Of a stretch of DNA of 64,000 bases, positions 34,491-43,073 are shown one piece after another. Source of the stretch: Ga0077560 sp046330435 (lineage in GTDB: Bacteria > Actinomycetota > Thermoleophilia > Miltoncostaeales > Miltoncostaeaceae); NCBI GenBank assembly GCA_046330435.1, contig JAXLST010000006.1:434001-498000 (forward strand), in the 5' to 3' direction. Numbering within the stretch: the stretch's first letter is position 1; every line of letters begins with the position of its first letter. Under the pieces are notes generated by a model. That model was not told the DNA's origin, did no database searches, and worked only from the letters and a program-made list of their open reading frames with translations. A program made the position numbers and the translations under genes.

Positions 34491-35107
34491 GCGGGCCTCA
34501 CGATCACGATGCCGTTCTTGCCGCCGGGCACGGAGCCCTTGACGAGCAGGAGGTTGCGCTCCGGGTCGGCACCGACGATCTGGATGCCGCGCTGGGTGAT
34601 CTGGCGCGCGCCCATGTGACCGCTCATCCGGATGCCCTTGAAGACGCGGGCGGGGTAGGCCGCCGCGCCGATGGAGCCGGGCTGCCGGATGTTGTGGGAG
34701 CCGTGGGACTTGGGACCGCGCTTGAAGTTGTGGCGCTTGATGGTGCCCTGGTAGCCCTTGCCCTTGCTGATGCCCGTCACGCGCACCATCTCACCGCTCG
34801 TGAAGTCCGAGACGGTGACGATGTCGCCGAGGTTCAGGCCCTCGCCGACCTCGGCCGGGGCGAACTCGTGCAGGTGCTTGAGCGGCGGCGCGCCGGCCTT
34901 CTTGAGGTGGCCGAGCTCCGGCTTGTTGAGCTGCTTGGGCTTGGTCTGACCGAAGCCGAGCTGCACGGCCGAGTAGCCGTCCGTCTCGGGGGTCTTGACC
35001 TGGGTGACCGGGCACGGACCCGCCTCGATGACCGTGAGGGTCACCCGCGCGCCGTCCTCGGCGAACACCTGGGTCATGCCCAGCTTGCGCCCGATGATCG
35101 CTGCCAT
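34487..35107 (-). CDS. rplC: 50S ribosomal protein L3
   Basis: 206 residues. IGRKLGMTQVFAEDGARVTL, then GISKGKGYQGTIKRHNFKRG and KSHGSHNIRQPGSIGAAAYP; the last reads AAAYP where many bacteria have ACATP. It binds the 3' end of 23S rRNA and starts 50S assembly. Six nt after rpsJ. Confidence 0.97.
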   Translation of the reverse strand: MAAIIGRKLGMTQVFAEDGARVTLTVIEAGPCPVTQVKTPETDGYSAVQLGFGQTKPKQLNKPELGHLKKAGAPPLKHLHEFAPAEVGEGLNLGDIVTVSDFTSGEMVRVTGISKGKGYQGTIKRHNFKRGPKSHGSHNIRQPGSIGAAAYPARVFKGIRMSGHMGARQITQRGIQIVGADPERNLLLVKGSVPGGKNGIVIVRPA

Positions 35108-35113
35108 CGTCCG

Positions 35114-35422
35114 CTACGCCTTGATCTCGATGTCGACGCCCGCCGGCAGGTCGAGCCGCATGAGGGAGTCGACGGTCTTCGGAGTCGGCGAGTAGATGTC
35201 GATGAGCCGCTTGTGGGTGCGGATCTCGAAGTGCTCGCGCGAGTCCTTGTCCTTGAACGGACCCTTGATCACGCAGTACCGGTTGAGCTCCGTGGGGAGC
35301 GGCACCGGGCCGGAGATGGTCGCGCCGGAGCGCTGGGCCGTCTCCACGATCGACGCGGCACTCCGGTCGATCTGCTCGTGATCGTAGGCCTTCAGCCTGA
35401 TCTTGATCTTGTTCTGCTGCAA
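35114..35422 (-). CDS. rpsJ: 30S ribosomal protein S10
   Basis: 102 residues from TTG 35422; the family starts just before KIKIRLKAYDHEQIDRSA. VPLPTELNRYCVIKGPFKDK and HKRLIDIYSPTPKTVDSLMR are diagnostic. GAAAGG lies about 7 nt upstream as SD. S10 is both a 30S head protein and the NusE antitermination factor. Only 18 nt separate its start from the T-run of the tuf terminator, so there is no room for its own promoter there. Confidence 0.96.
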   Translation of the reverse strand: MQQNKIKIRLKAYDHEQIDRSAASIVETAQRSGATISGPVPLPTELNRYCVIKGPFKDKDSREHFEIRTHKRLIDIYSPTPKTVDSLMRLDLPAGVDIEIKA

Positions 35423-35440
35423 CTCGCGCCCTTTCGGGGG

Positions 35441-35478
35441 AAAGAAAACCCCGCCTCCCCCCTGGGGGGAAGGCGGGG
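35441..35478 (-). terminator. Strong intrinsic terminator of tuf, directly before rpsJ
   Basis: On the minus strand CCCCGCCT... pairs with ...AGGCGGGG in a stem of about 14 bp around AG, followed by TTTTCTTT. It is the only textbook stem plus U-tract terminator in the ribosomal part of this window. It ends 18 nt before the rpsJ TTG. Confidence 0.85.
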
Positions 35479-35494
35479 TCGTCACCCGCCGTTT

Positions 35495-36685
35495 CTACTC
35501 GTAGATCTTCTCCACCACACCGGCACCCACCGTTCGGCCACCCTCGCGGATGGCGAAGCGGAGGCCGTCCTCCATGGCGATCGGCTGGATCAGCTCGATG
35601 TCCATGGAAGCGTTGTCGCCGGGCATGATCATCTCGACGCCGGAGTCCAGGGTGCAGACGCCGGTCACATCGGTCGTACGGAAGTAGAACTGGGGGCGGT
35701 ACCCGCCGAAGAACGGCGTGTGGCGGCCACCCTCGTCCTTGGAGAGGACGTACACCTGCGCACGGAACTTCGTGTGCGGGGTGATGGACTTCGGCTGCGC
35801 GAGCACCTGGCCGCGCTGGATGTCCTCGCGCTTCACGCCGCGGAGCAGACAGCCGACGTTGTCACCGGCGCGCCCCTCGTCGAGCAGCTTGCGGAACATC
35901 TCGACACCGGTCACGACCGTGGACTGGGTCTCCGGCACGATGCCGACGATCTCGATCGTCTCGCCGACCTTCACGATGCCGCGCTCGATGCGGCCGGTCG
36001 CGACGGTGCCGCGGCCGGTGATCGAGAACACGTCCTCGACCGGCATCAGGAAGGGCTTGTCGATCTCGCGCTCGGGCTCCGGGATGTAGTCGTCCACGGC
36101 GTCCATGAGCTCGACGATCTTCTCCGCAGCGTCCGCGTCGCCGTTGAGGGCGTTCAGCGCGGAGCCGGCGATGACCGGGATCTCGTCACCCGGGAACTCG
36201 TACTCGGAGAGCAGCTCCCGGACCTCGAGCTCGACCAGCTCGAGCAGCTCGGGGTCGTCGACCATGTCGGCCTTGTTGAGGAAGACCACGATCGACGGCA
36301 CGCCGACCTGACGGGCGAGCAGGATGTGCTCGCGGGTCTGCGGCATGGGGCCGTCGGCGGCCGACACCACGAGGATGGCGCCGTCCATCTGCGCCGCGCC
36401 GGTGATCATGTTCTTGATGTAGTCGGCGTGACCCGGGCAGTCCACGTGGGCGTAGTGCCGCTTCTCGGTCTCGTACTCGACGTGGGCGGTGGCGATGGTG
36501 ATACCGCGCTCCCGCTCCTCAGGCGCCTTGTCGATCTCGTCGTAGGCGATCGCCGCCCCGGTGCCCATACGCTCGTTCAGGACCTTCGTGATGGCCGCCG
36601 TGAGCGTGGTTTTGCCGTGATCGACGTGGCCGATGGTGCCCACGTTCACGTGAGGCTTGGACCTGTCGAACTTCTCTTTGGCCAT
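35495..36685 (-). CDS. tuf: Elongation factor Tu
   Basis: 396 residues from ATG 36685. GTP-binding motifs: GHVDHGKT (19-26), DCPGHADY and NKADMVDD. The switch I region is EERERGITI. Domain 2 and 3 landmarks are GRGTVATGRIERG, HTPFFGGYRPQFYFRTTDVT and GGRTVGAGVV. It delivers aminoacyl-tRNA to the ribosome. It has its own promoter about 140 nt upstream and a strong terminator 17 nt after the stop. It is split from fusA by about 8 kb of unrelated genes. Confidence 0.98.
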   Translation of the reverse strand: MAKEKFDRSKPHVNVGTIGHVDHGKTTLTAAITKVLNERMGTGAAIAYDEIDKAPEERERGITIATAHVEYETEKRHYAHVDCPGHADYIKNMITGAAQMDGAILVVSAADGPMPQTREHILLARQVGVPSIVVFLNKADMVDDPELLELVELEVRELLSEYEFPGDEIPVIAGSALNALNGDADAAEKIVELMDAVDDYIPEPEREIDKPFLMPVEDVFSITGRGTVATGRIERGIVKVGETIEIVGIVPETQSTVVTGVEMFRKLLDEGRAGDNVGCLLRGVKREDIQRGQVLAQPKSITPHTKFRAQVYVLSKDEGGRHTPFFGGYRPQFYFRTTDVTGVCTLDSGVEMIMPGDNASMDIELIQPIAMEDGLRFAIREGGRTVGAGVVEKIYE

Positions 36686-36771
36686 TCTCGATTGCTCCTG
36701 TCGGGCACTCGCGGCCGCGGCCGTTCCGCGGGCCTGTGTTCCGGACGTAGAAAACGGTCCCCGGCGCAAAG

Positions 36772-36793
36772 CGCGCGGCCGCTAGGCCGCGCG
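36772..36793 (-). other. Hairpin in the tuf leader
   Basis: A perfect 9-bp stem, CGCGCGGCC and GGCCGCGCG around a 4-nt loop, in the 5' leader between the tuf promoter and the ATG. It has no U-tract; it could be an attenuator or a stabilising structure. Confidence 0.4.
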
Positions 36794-36824
36794 GGAACAG
36801 CCGGGTGCTCCGTAAAGCCCGGGT

Positions 36825-36853
36825 AGATTAGCGACGCGAATAGGGGGTCGCAA
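36825..36853 (-). promoter_or_regulatory. tuf promoter
   Basis: -35 TTGCGA (36848-36853), 17-nt spacer, -10 TAATCT (36825-36830) on the minus strand, about 140 nt before the tuf ATG. This is the best sigma-70-type match in the window and fits a highly expressed gene. Confidence 0.7.
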
Positions 36854-36907
36854 GGGACCCGCACCCCCGGATGGAAGGTTCCGCGCCGCGGCTCAGCCGG
36901 GCCCGGG

Positions 36908-36913
36908 TAGCAT
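36908..36913 (+). promoter_or_regulatory. -10 box of a predicted leaderless promoter
   Basis: TAGCAT ends 7 nt before the ATG of the FAD/Fe-S dehydrogenase gene. No SD is present between them. Confidence 0.5.
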
Positions 36914-36920
36914 CGCAGAT

Positions 36921-39638
36921 ATGGACGCCGCAGGCCTCGTTCGCCGGTTGTCGGGGCATGTGTCCGGGGAGATCCGGGCCGATCCGGCCACGCGGGAGCT
37001 CTATTCGGCGGATGCGAGCCTCTACCGCCGGCGCCCGGCCGCCGTGCTGCGCGCCCTGCGGGCCGATGACCTGGTCGCCGCGGTCGCCGCGTGCGCCGAG
37101 ACCGGGATCCCGCTCACCATGCGCGGCGCGGGCACGAGCCTGGCCGGACAGGCCGTGGGCCGGGGGCTGGTGGTCGACTGCTCCGCGCTCTCCTCGTGCG
37201 CGATCGACCCGGACGCCCGCGTGGCGCGCGTGGGGCCCGGCGTGGTGCTGGACCACCTCAACGCCGCCGCCGGCGCGCACGGGCTGCTGTTCGGCCCCGA
37301 TGTCGCCACGGCGAGCCGGGCGACCCTCGGCGGCATGATCTCCAACAACTCCGCGGGCGCCCGCTCGGTGGTGCACGGGCTCACGGCCGACGCCGTCGCC
37401 GCCCTGGACGTCGTGCTCGCCGACGGCACGCGGGCGACGCTGCGCCGGGGCGCGGCGGCACCGCCGGTGCTCGAGTCCTGCCGCCCGCTCGCGGACGACT
37501 GGGAGGGCCCGTCGCTGTTGCGGCGCGTGTCGGGTTACAACCTGGACGCCCTCGCCGGCGACGACCCGGACTGGCCCCGGCTGGTCTGCGGCTCGGAGGG
37601 GACGCTGGCCGTGATGACCGGGGCGGAGCTGCGGCTGGAGCCCCGCCCCGCGGCCCGGGGCCTCGCGCTGCTGCCGTTCCCGGACGTCGACGCCGCGCTC
37701 GACGCCGTCGTCGACCTGCTCGCCGACGGCCCGTCGGCGATCGAGCTGCTGGACGGCGCGATGCTCGACCCGGCGAACCGCGCCCGGGCGACCGCGTCGC
37801 TCACGGGCTTCGGCGCGGGCGTCGCGGCCATGCTGGTGGTTGAGCACAGCGGCGACCCGGACGAGGTGCGCCGGCGCGTGCTGGCGACGACCGGGGCCAC
37901 GCCCGTGCTGGACGCCGCGGCACAGGCCGGCGTGTGGGCGGTGCGGCGGTCTGGGATCGCCCGCGCCATGCGCGGCCTGGGGCTCGACCGGCCCGTGCCG
38001 CGGGACGCCAAGCCCCTGGCGTTCATCGAGGACCCCGCGGTGCCGCCGGCGCGGCTGGCGGCGTTCGCACGGGAGGTCCGGCGGCTGCTGGCCGAGGAGG
38101 GGGTGGCCGCGTCCTGGTACGGGCACGCGAGCGTCGGGTGCCTGCACATCCGCCCCATGATCGACCTGCGCGCGCCCGGCGCCGCGGCCCAGGTGCGCCG
38201 CATCGCCGAGGCCGTCGCCGACCTGGTGGTCGCCCACGAGGGGTCGCTGTCGGGCGAGCACGGCGACGGGCGGCTGCGGGGCGAGCTGCTGCCGCGGATG
38301 TACCCGGCGCGCACCGTCGACGCCTTCCGGCGGCTCAAGGACGCCCTCGATCCCGCGGGCATTCTCAACCCGGGCGTCATCGTCCGCCCCGAGCCCCTCG
38401 ACGAGGGCCTGCGGCTCCTGGAGTCCCCGCCGCGCCGCGGCCACGCGACCGTCACCGACTTCGCGCCACAGGGGGGCCTCGCCCGCGCCGCCGAGGCGTG
38501 CAACAGCAACGGTGCGTGCCGGGCCCGCACGGGGGTGATGTGCCCCAGCTACCAGGTCCTCGGCGACGAGCGGCACGCCACCCGGGGCCGGGCGGTGCTC
38601 TTCCGGGCCGCGCTGGAGGGCCGGCTGCCGGGCGGCCTGGCGGACGACGGGCTGCACGAGGCGCTGTCGCTGTGCCTGTCGTGCAAGGCCTGCGCCGCCG
38701 AGTGCCCGGCCTCGGTGGACATGGCGCGCCTCAAGGTGGAGGCGCTGGCCCACCGGCACGCGCGGGACGGCGTCCCCCTGCGCACCCGGGCCCTGGGTGA
38801 CGCACGGCGTCTGCTGGCGCTGGGGTCGCGGCTCCCCGGGCCGGTGCTGCGCGCGGGCGCATGGGCCGCGGGACGCCGGCTGGGCCGGCCCGTGCCCGTC
38901 CCGGTCCCCGCGTGGCGGCCGCCCGCCCCCGATGGGCCCGGTGCGCGGGTGGCGCTGCTCGCCGACACCTTCACCATGCACCTGCACCCGGGGGTGGGTG
39001 ACGACGCCGTGGCGGCGCTCACCGCCTGCGGGGCGCGCCCGGAGGTCGTGGACGCCGGATGCTGCGGCCGCCCGCTGCTCTCCCAGGGGCTGGCGGACGC
39101 CGCGCGGCGGCGCCTGACGGCGATGCTCGACCGCCTCGCGCCGCTCGCGATCGACGGCGTGCCGATCGTGGTCCTGGAGCCCTCGTGCTGGTCGATGCTG
39201 CTGGACGACGCGCCGAAGCTGCTGCCGGACGACCCGCGGGCCCGCTGGGTCGCCGACGCGGTGGAGCCGTTCGAGCGCACGGTGCTGCGGCTGGGGCCGG
39301 ACCGCCCGCTGGCGCCCCGCACCGGGACGGCCGTCGTGCACCCGCACTGCCACGCCCGCGCCCTCGGGGCCGGTGACGAGGTGCTGGCGCTCGCCCGGCT
39401 GGTGCCCGGGCTGGAGGCGCGACCGTCCGAGGCGGGCTGCTGCGGCATGGCGGGGTCGTTCGGATACCGGCACCCGGAGCTCTCGCGCCGCATCGCGGAG
39501 GATCGGCTGCTCCCGGCCGCCCGCACCGCGGACGTCGTGGTGGCGCACGGCACCTCCTGCCGGCAGCAGGTGGACGACCTGGCGGGGGTCCCCGCCCTGC
39601 ACCCGGCGCAGCTCATCGCGGAGGCGCTCCGTGGCTGA
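36921..39638 (+). CDS. FAD-linked and Fe-S dehydrogenase, D-2-hydroxyacid (Dld/YdiJ) type
   Basis: 905 residues combining three modules. An FAD-binding PCMH domain (RGAGTSLAGQAVG at 68-80, LGGMISNNSAGARS near 140) is followed by an FAD-linked oxidase C-terminal domain with GHASVGCLHIRPM and LSGEHGDGRLRG. Then come ferredoxin clusters, one Cys group in CNSNGACRARTGVMCPSY and one in CLSCKACAAECP. Last is a C-terminal CCG domain with DAGCCGRP and EAGCCGMAG. This order is that of D-lactate or D-2-hydroxyglutarate dehydrogenases feeding electrons to the membrane or to a flavoprotein. The substrate is not determined. The next gene overlaps its stop. Confidence 0.9.
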   Translation: MDAAGLVRRLSGHVSGEIRADPATRELYSADASLYRRRPAAVLRALRADDLVAAVAACAETGIPLTMRGAGTSLAGQAVGRGLVVDCSALSSCAIDPDARVARVGPGVVLDHLNAAAGAHGLLFGPDVATASRATLGGMISNNSAGARSVVHGLTADAVAALDVVLADGTRATLRRGAAAPPVLESCRPLADDWEGPSLLRRVSGYNLDALAGDDPDWPRLVCGSEGTLAVMTGAELRLEPRPAARGLALLPFPDVDAALDAVVDLLADGPSAIELLDGAMLDPANRARATASLTGFGAGVAAMLVVEHSGDPDEVRRRVLATTGATPVLDAAAQAGVWAVRRSGIARAMRGLGLDRPVPRDAKPLAFIEDPAVPPARLAAFAREVRRLLAEEGVAASWYGHASVGCLHIRPMIDLRAPGAAAQVRRIAEAVADLVVAHEGSLSGEHGDGRLRGELLPRMYPARTVDAFRRLKDALDPAGILNPGVIVRPEPLDEGLRLLESPPRRGHATVTDFAPQGGLARAAEACNSNGACRARTGVMCPSYQVLGDERHATRGRAVLFRAALEGRLPGGLADDGLHEALSLCLSCKACAAECPASVDMARLKVEALAHRHARDGVPLRTRALGDARRLLALGSRLPGPVLRAGAWAAGRRLGRPVPVPVPAWRPPAPDGPGARVALLADTFTMHLHPGVGDDAVAALTACGARPEVVDAGCCGRPLLSQGLADAARRRLTAMLDRLAPLAIDGVPIVVLEPSCWSMLLDDAPKLLPDDPRARWVADAVEPFERTVLRLGPDRPLAPRTGTAVVHPHCHARALGAGDEVLALARLVPGLEARPSEAGCCGMAGSFGYRHPELSRRIAEDRLLPAARTADVVVAHGTSCRQQVDDLAGVPALHPAQLIAEALRG

Positions 39639-40071
39639 CCGGCCGAGGGTCGCCGGCGGGCTGCTGGCCGCCGGCGCGGCGAACCGCCTCCTGCTCCTGC
39701 TGGTGGGGCGCCTGGGACTGCCGCTGGGCGGGGTCGTGGTCCTGCGCACCCGGGGCCGCCGGACGGGCCGCGTCCACGATGTCCCGGTGATCCCGGTCGC
39801 CGTCGGCGGCGCGGACCACCTGGTGGCCCCGCGGGGGACGACCGACTGGGTGCGGAACCTGCTCGCGGGCGGCGGGGAGCTGCGGCGCGGCCGCCGGGTG
39901 CGGCCCGTGCGAGCCGTCGAAGTGGACGGCGACGACCGGATCCGGGTCCTCACCGCCTATGTGACCGCGAACCGCCGCCGCAACGGGCGGTTCTTCGACC
40001 TGCCCGAGCGCTTCACCGAGGACGACGTCCGGCGCATCGCGGACCGCCACCCGGTGGTGCGGCTGGACTGA
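39631..40071 (+). CDS. Nitroreductase/deazaflavin (F420)-dependent oxidoreductase-like protein
   Basis: 146 residues from a GTG that overlaps the dehydrogenase stop, so the two are coupled. VVVLRTRGRRTGRVHDVPVI, ADHLVAPRGTTDWVRNLLAG and a C-terminal helix are the pattern of Ddn-like split-barrel proteins (DUF385), many of which bind F420. Whether it uses F420 here cannot be told from the window. Residues 8-30 are hydrophobic and may touch the membrane. Confidence 0.75.
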   Translation: MADRPRVAGGLLAAGAANRLLLLLVGRLGLPLGGVVVLRTRGRRTGRVHDVPVIPVAVGGADHLVAPRGTTDWVRNLLAGGGELRRGRRVRPVRAVEVDGDDRIRVLTAYVTANRRRNGRFFDLPERFTEDDVRRIADRHPVVRLD

Positions 40072-40115
40072 GCCCGGCCGCTCAGGCCGTCCCCGGGGAG
40101 ACCGATATCCCCAGG

Positions 40116-41633
40116 GTGATCCGACTCCCCCGCCCCGCCCGCCTCCGGCCCCGCACCGCCGCGGCCGTGATCCTCGTCTGCGGCCTCCTGGCCTCCCCGC
40201 TCGCCATGGGCCAGGCGGGGACCTCCTGGAGCGTCCGCACCCCCGCGGCCGCCAACGGCTGGCATGCCGTCGCCCACGGGGAGGGCCTGTTCGTGGCGGT
40301 CGCCCGGACGGGGTCAGGGAACCGGGTGATGACCAGCCCCGACGGCACCGACTGGACGGTGCGGGCCAGCGCGGCGGACAACGACTGGACCGCCGTGACG
40401 TACGGCAGGGGCGTGTTCGTCGCCGTCGCACGCACGGGCGCCGGGAACCGGGTGATGACCAGTCCCGACGGCATCTCGTGGACGCCGCGGGCGAGCGCCG
40501 CCGACAACGACTGGACCTCGGTGGCCTACGGCAACGGCACGTTCGTCGCCGTGGCGCAGAGCGGGACGGGCAACCGCGTGATGACCAGCCCCGACGGGAC
40601 CAGCTGGACGCTCCGCGCGACCCCCGCCGACAGCTGGTGGACGTCGGTGGCCTACGGGGCCGGCGGGTTCGTGGCCGTGGGAACCACCCGAGCCGGGAAC
40701 CACGTGATGACCAGCCCGGACGGGGTCAGCTGGACCGAGCGCGCAACGCCCGCCGACAACTGGTGGAACGCGGTCGCGTACGGCGGCGGGGTGTTCGTGG
40801 CCGTCGGCACCGCCGGCACCGGGAACCGCGTGATGACCAGCCCGGACGGGGTCACCTGGACGCTCCGCGCCACCCCGGCCGACAACACGTGGTCGTCGGT
40901 CGCGTACGGGGACGGCGGCTTCGTCGCCGTGTCCGCCACGGGCACCGGCAACCGGGTGATGACCAGTCCCGACGGCGTCACCTGGACGCTTCGCACCACC
41001 CCGGCCGACGCGTTCTGGCACTCCGTCGCCTACGGGGACGGGGTGTTCGTGGCCGTCGCCCACGAGGGCCCGGCCCGCGTGATGAGCAGCGGGACGTTCC
41101 GGTCGGAGCCCTATCCCTCGGACCCCGGCGCCGGCTCGGCCCCCTCCGGCTCGGCCCCCTCGGGGTCGACGCCGTCCGAGGCCCCGGCCGGCGGCGGTTC
41201 GCCGTCGCCCGCGCCGTCCCATCCGTCGGCGCCCCGGCCGGTGCGCGCGCACGGGCTGGTGACGCCGCTGGGCCCGCAGACCCTGTCGCGGCCGTCGCAC
41301 CCGGAGACGCGCGCGGCGTGCCCGCGCCGCATCACCGCTCGCCTGCGCCTGCACCGCGCGGGCGCGCACACGTTCACGTTCATCAACCGGGCGACGGGCC
41401 GCCGCGTCCCGATGCTTCCGGGCACGACGATCGCGGGCGCGGCGTCCGCGCGGCGGCGCAGCGCCGCCGTCGTCGTCACCGCGGTGCCGGGGCGTGCCCT
41501 GCGGCTGGTCGCCTGTGTCGATCCCCGGGCGCTGCCGCCGCGGTTCGCCGACATCCGTCTCCGCGTCGCGCACCGCTCCGACGACGGCACCCTGCGCATC
41601 GCGCTGGTCAACCGGGCGGGCCGCCTGGTCTGA
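40116..41633 (+). CDS. Secreted protein with seven 42-residue propeller-like repeats
   Basis: 505 residues from a GTG. A signal peptide (about 1-34: basic start, VILVCGLLASPLAM) precedes seven repeats of 42 residues (48-299 for six, then a partial seventh). Each repeat follows the pattern W-x2-VAYG-x-G-x-FVAV, GNRVMTSPDG, W-T-x-R-A-x-PADN, as in sialidase/BNR-like beta-propellers. A Ser/Pro-rich linker follows (about 335-375), then a C-terminal domain with Arg-rich strands and two Cys. The near-identity of the repeats suggests recent expansion by duplication. Function unknown; a cell-surface binding role is plausible. Confidence 0.75.
   Translation: MIRLPRPARLRPRTAAAVILVCGLLASPLAMGQAGTSWSVRTPAAANGWHAVAHGEGLFVAVARTGSGNRVMTSPDGTDWTVRASAADNDWTAVTYGRGVFVAVARTGAGNRVMTSPDGISWTPRASAADNDWTSVAYGNGTFVAVAQSGTGNRVMTSPDGTSWTLRATPADSWWTSVAYGAGGFVAVGTTRAGNHVMTSPDGVSWTERATPADNWWNAVAYGGGVFVAVGTAGTGNRVMTSPDGVTWTLRATPADNTWSSVAYGDGGFVAVSATGTGNRVMTSPDGVTWTLRTTPADAFWHSVAYGDGVFVAVAHEGPARVMSSGTFRSEPYPSDPGAGSAPSGSAPSGSTPSEAPAGGGSPSPAPSHPSAPRPVRAHGLVTPLGPQTLSRPSHPETRAACPRRITARLRLHRAGAHTFTFINRATGRRVPMLPGTTIAGAASARRRSAAVVVTAVPGRALRLVACVDPRALPPRFADIRLRVAHRSDDGTLRIALVNRAGRLV
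40257..41110 (+). repeat. 126-bp tandem repeats within the propeller gene
   Basis: Six full units of 126 bp (40257-41012) and a partial seventh. Units share long identical blocks, such as that encoding GNRVMTSPDG. The period is an exact multiple of three, so units can be gained or lost without breaking the frame. Confidence 0.85.
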
Positions 41634-41645
41634 CCGCGCGGGACG

Positions 41646-43073
41646 TCAGCCCTCGCGCATCCAGGGGTACAGCCGTGCGAGCATCGCCGCGCCCTGGTCG
41701 GCGCCAAGGTCGGTCGCGGTGCGGCTGCCGGCGCCGAGCCCCAGGTGGACCCGGACGCTCCCGAGGCCCCTTCGGCGCTGGAACGGCGTGCTGCGGACCG
41801 TGGTGGCGACCACGGCGCCCGGGTCGATGAACGAGTGCCGGCGCGACAGCGAGCCGGACCGGATCACCAGCCGGCCGCCGATGGCGTGTCCCAGGTTGCG
41901 GTGGCGGTCGAACGCCACGGGGACCATCGCCGCCGCGGCGAGGGCCGCGAGCCCGGCGACCCACCACCAGCCCATCAGGGCGGCGGCCGCCGAGGCCGCG
42001 GCCGGGAGCCCCGCCGCCCGCACGAGCCGGCGCGGCAGGCCCGCGCGCGGGTGTGGCTGCAGGCCGGGAGCGTCGCCGGGCGCGATCTCGGCCCGCACAC
42101 GCGCCACCTCGTCCGCGTCGCCGAGCGGCAGGAGCCGGACCCGGCCGGCGGTGTCGCCGTCGTCCGACACCCCGAAGCCGCCCACGGGTGCGACCACCGC
42201 GGCCATGCCGAGGGCGCGCCGCACCGGGGAGTCGCACACCTCGACGCCCAGCAGCCGGCGGCGGTCGACGGTGGTGCGCCGCCGGGACAGGAGCCCCCGC
42301 ACGGTGGTGAGGCGCCGTCCATCGGCGCGCAGTTCGAACGCCCAGTCGGCGATGACGCTGCCGGCGGCGGCGAGCAGCACCACCACCACGGCGGCCGTCG
42401 TGACGGCGAGGGAGATGCTCACGGCGCCGTGGGGCGCCCGGTCGGCGACCTGGCCCGCCCCGCTGCGCAGGAGGCCGTCGAGCCCGATGTCGTCGGCGAA
42501 GTTCAGCAGGCCCCCGGCCGCCGCCGCGGGCACCAGCACGAACCGGGCGGACGTCGCACCGGCGAGCGCGAGGCGGGACGGGCGCATCGCCGCCATCGGC
42601 GGGGGCACCTCCGCGGGCGCCGCCTCGTCGCCGCCGTGGACGACCGCGTCGCGAAGCCGCTCCGCCTGGGCGCGCCCGACGGCGGCGAGCGACAGCTCCC
42701 CCTTCTGGTCGCCGGCGGCGGCCGCCTCCACCCGGGCCCGCACGAGGCCGAACAACCGGTGCGTGAGGGGCTCGTCCAGGGAGATGCCGCGGATGCGCTC
42801 GAGGGGGACCACCCGGTTGCGCCGCACCAGCACCCCGGTGTCCACCACGAGGCGGCCCGCTTCCACGCGGTACCGGAACCGCCACCACGCGAGCACCCCG
42901 TACGGCACGCCGATGACCAGCACCGCCGCGACCACGGCGTACAGCGCCGGCCGGGGGATGTCGGTGACCAGCCCGGTCACCAGCAGCGGCACGGCGTTGC
43001 GCACCACCTTCGCCGCGTAGAGCACCGCCGCGAGGGGGTGCAGCCGCCCCGCCGCCAGGAGCGGGCCGCTCAC
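41646..43073 (-). CDS. Membrane protein with bacterial PH (bPH2) domains, YdbT-like
   Basis: 475 residues from a GTG overlapping the previous stop. Three blocks repeat the pattern two membrane helices plus a bPH2 domain; each has a strand-rich stretch such as YRVEAGRLVVDTGVLVRRNR, LRADGRRLTTVRGLLSRRRT and IGGRLVIRSGSLSRRHSFID. The order matches YdbT-type proteins, usually paired with YdbS as here. The biological role is poorly known; a link to the cell envelope or antimicrobial stress has been proposed for relatives. It ends RLYPWMREG, 12 nt from the convergent propeller gene. Confidence 0.82.
   Translation of the reverse strand: MSGPLLAAGRLHPLAAVLYAAKVVRNAVPLLVTGLVTDIPRPALYAVVAAVLVIGVPYGVLAWWRFRYRVEAGRLVVDTGVLVRRNRVVPLERIRGISLDEPLTHRLFGLVRARVEAAAAGDQKGELSLAAVGRAQAERLRDAVVHGGDEAAPAEVPPPMAAMRPSRLALAGATSARFVLVPAAAAGGLLNFADDIGLDGLLRSGAGQVADRAPHGAVSISLAVTTAAVVVVLLAAAGSVIADWAFELRADGRRLTTVRGLLSRRRTTVDRRRLLGVEVCDSPVRRALGMAAVVAPVGGFGVSDDGDTAGRVRLLPLGDADEVARVRAEIAPGDAPGLQPHPRAGLPRRLVRAAGLPAAASAAAALMGWWWVAGLAALAAAAMVPVAFDRHRNLGHAIGGRLVIRSGSLSRRHSFIDPGAVVATTVRSTPFQRRRGLGSVRVHLGLGAGSRTATDLGADQGAAMLARLYPWMREG

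Noticed and set aside
35423..35485. A longer rpsJ reading from an ATG at 35485
   Set aside because: It would translate through the tuf terminator hairpin; the S10 family begins at the TTG with its own SD.
39631..39700. Signal peptide on the nitroreductase-like protein
   Set aside because: The hydrophobic stretch lacks a cleavage site and relatives are cytosolic or membrane-associated.
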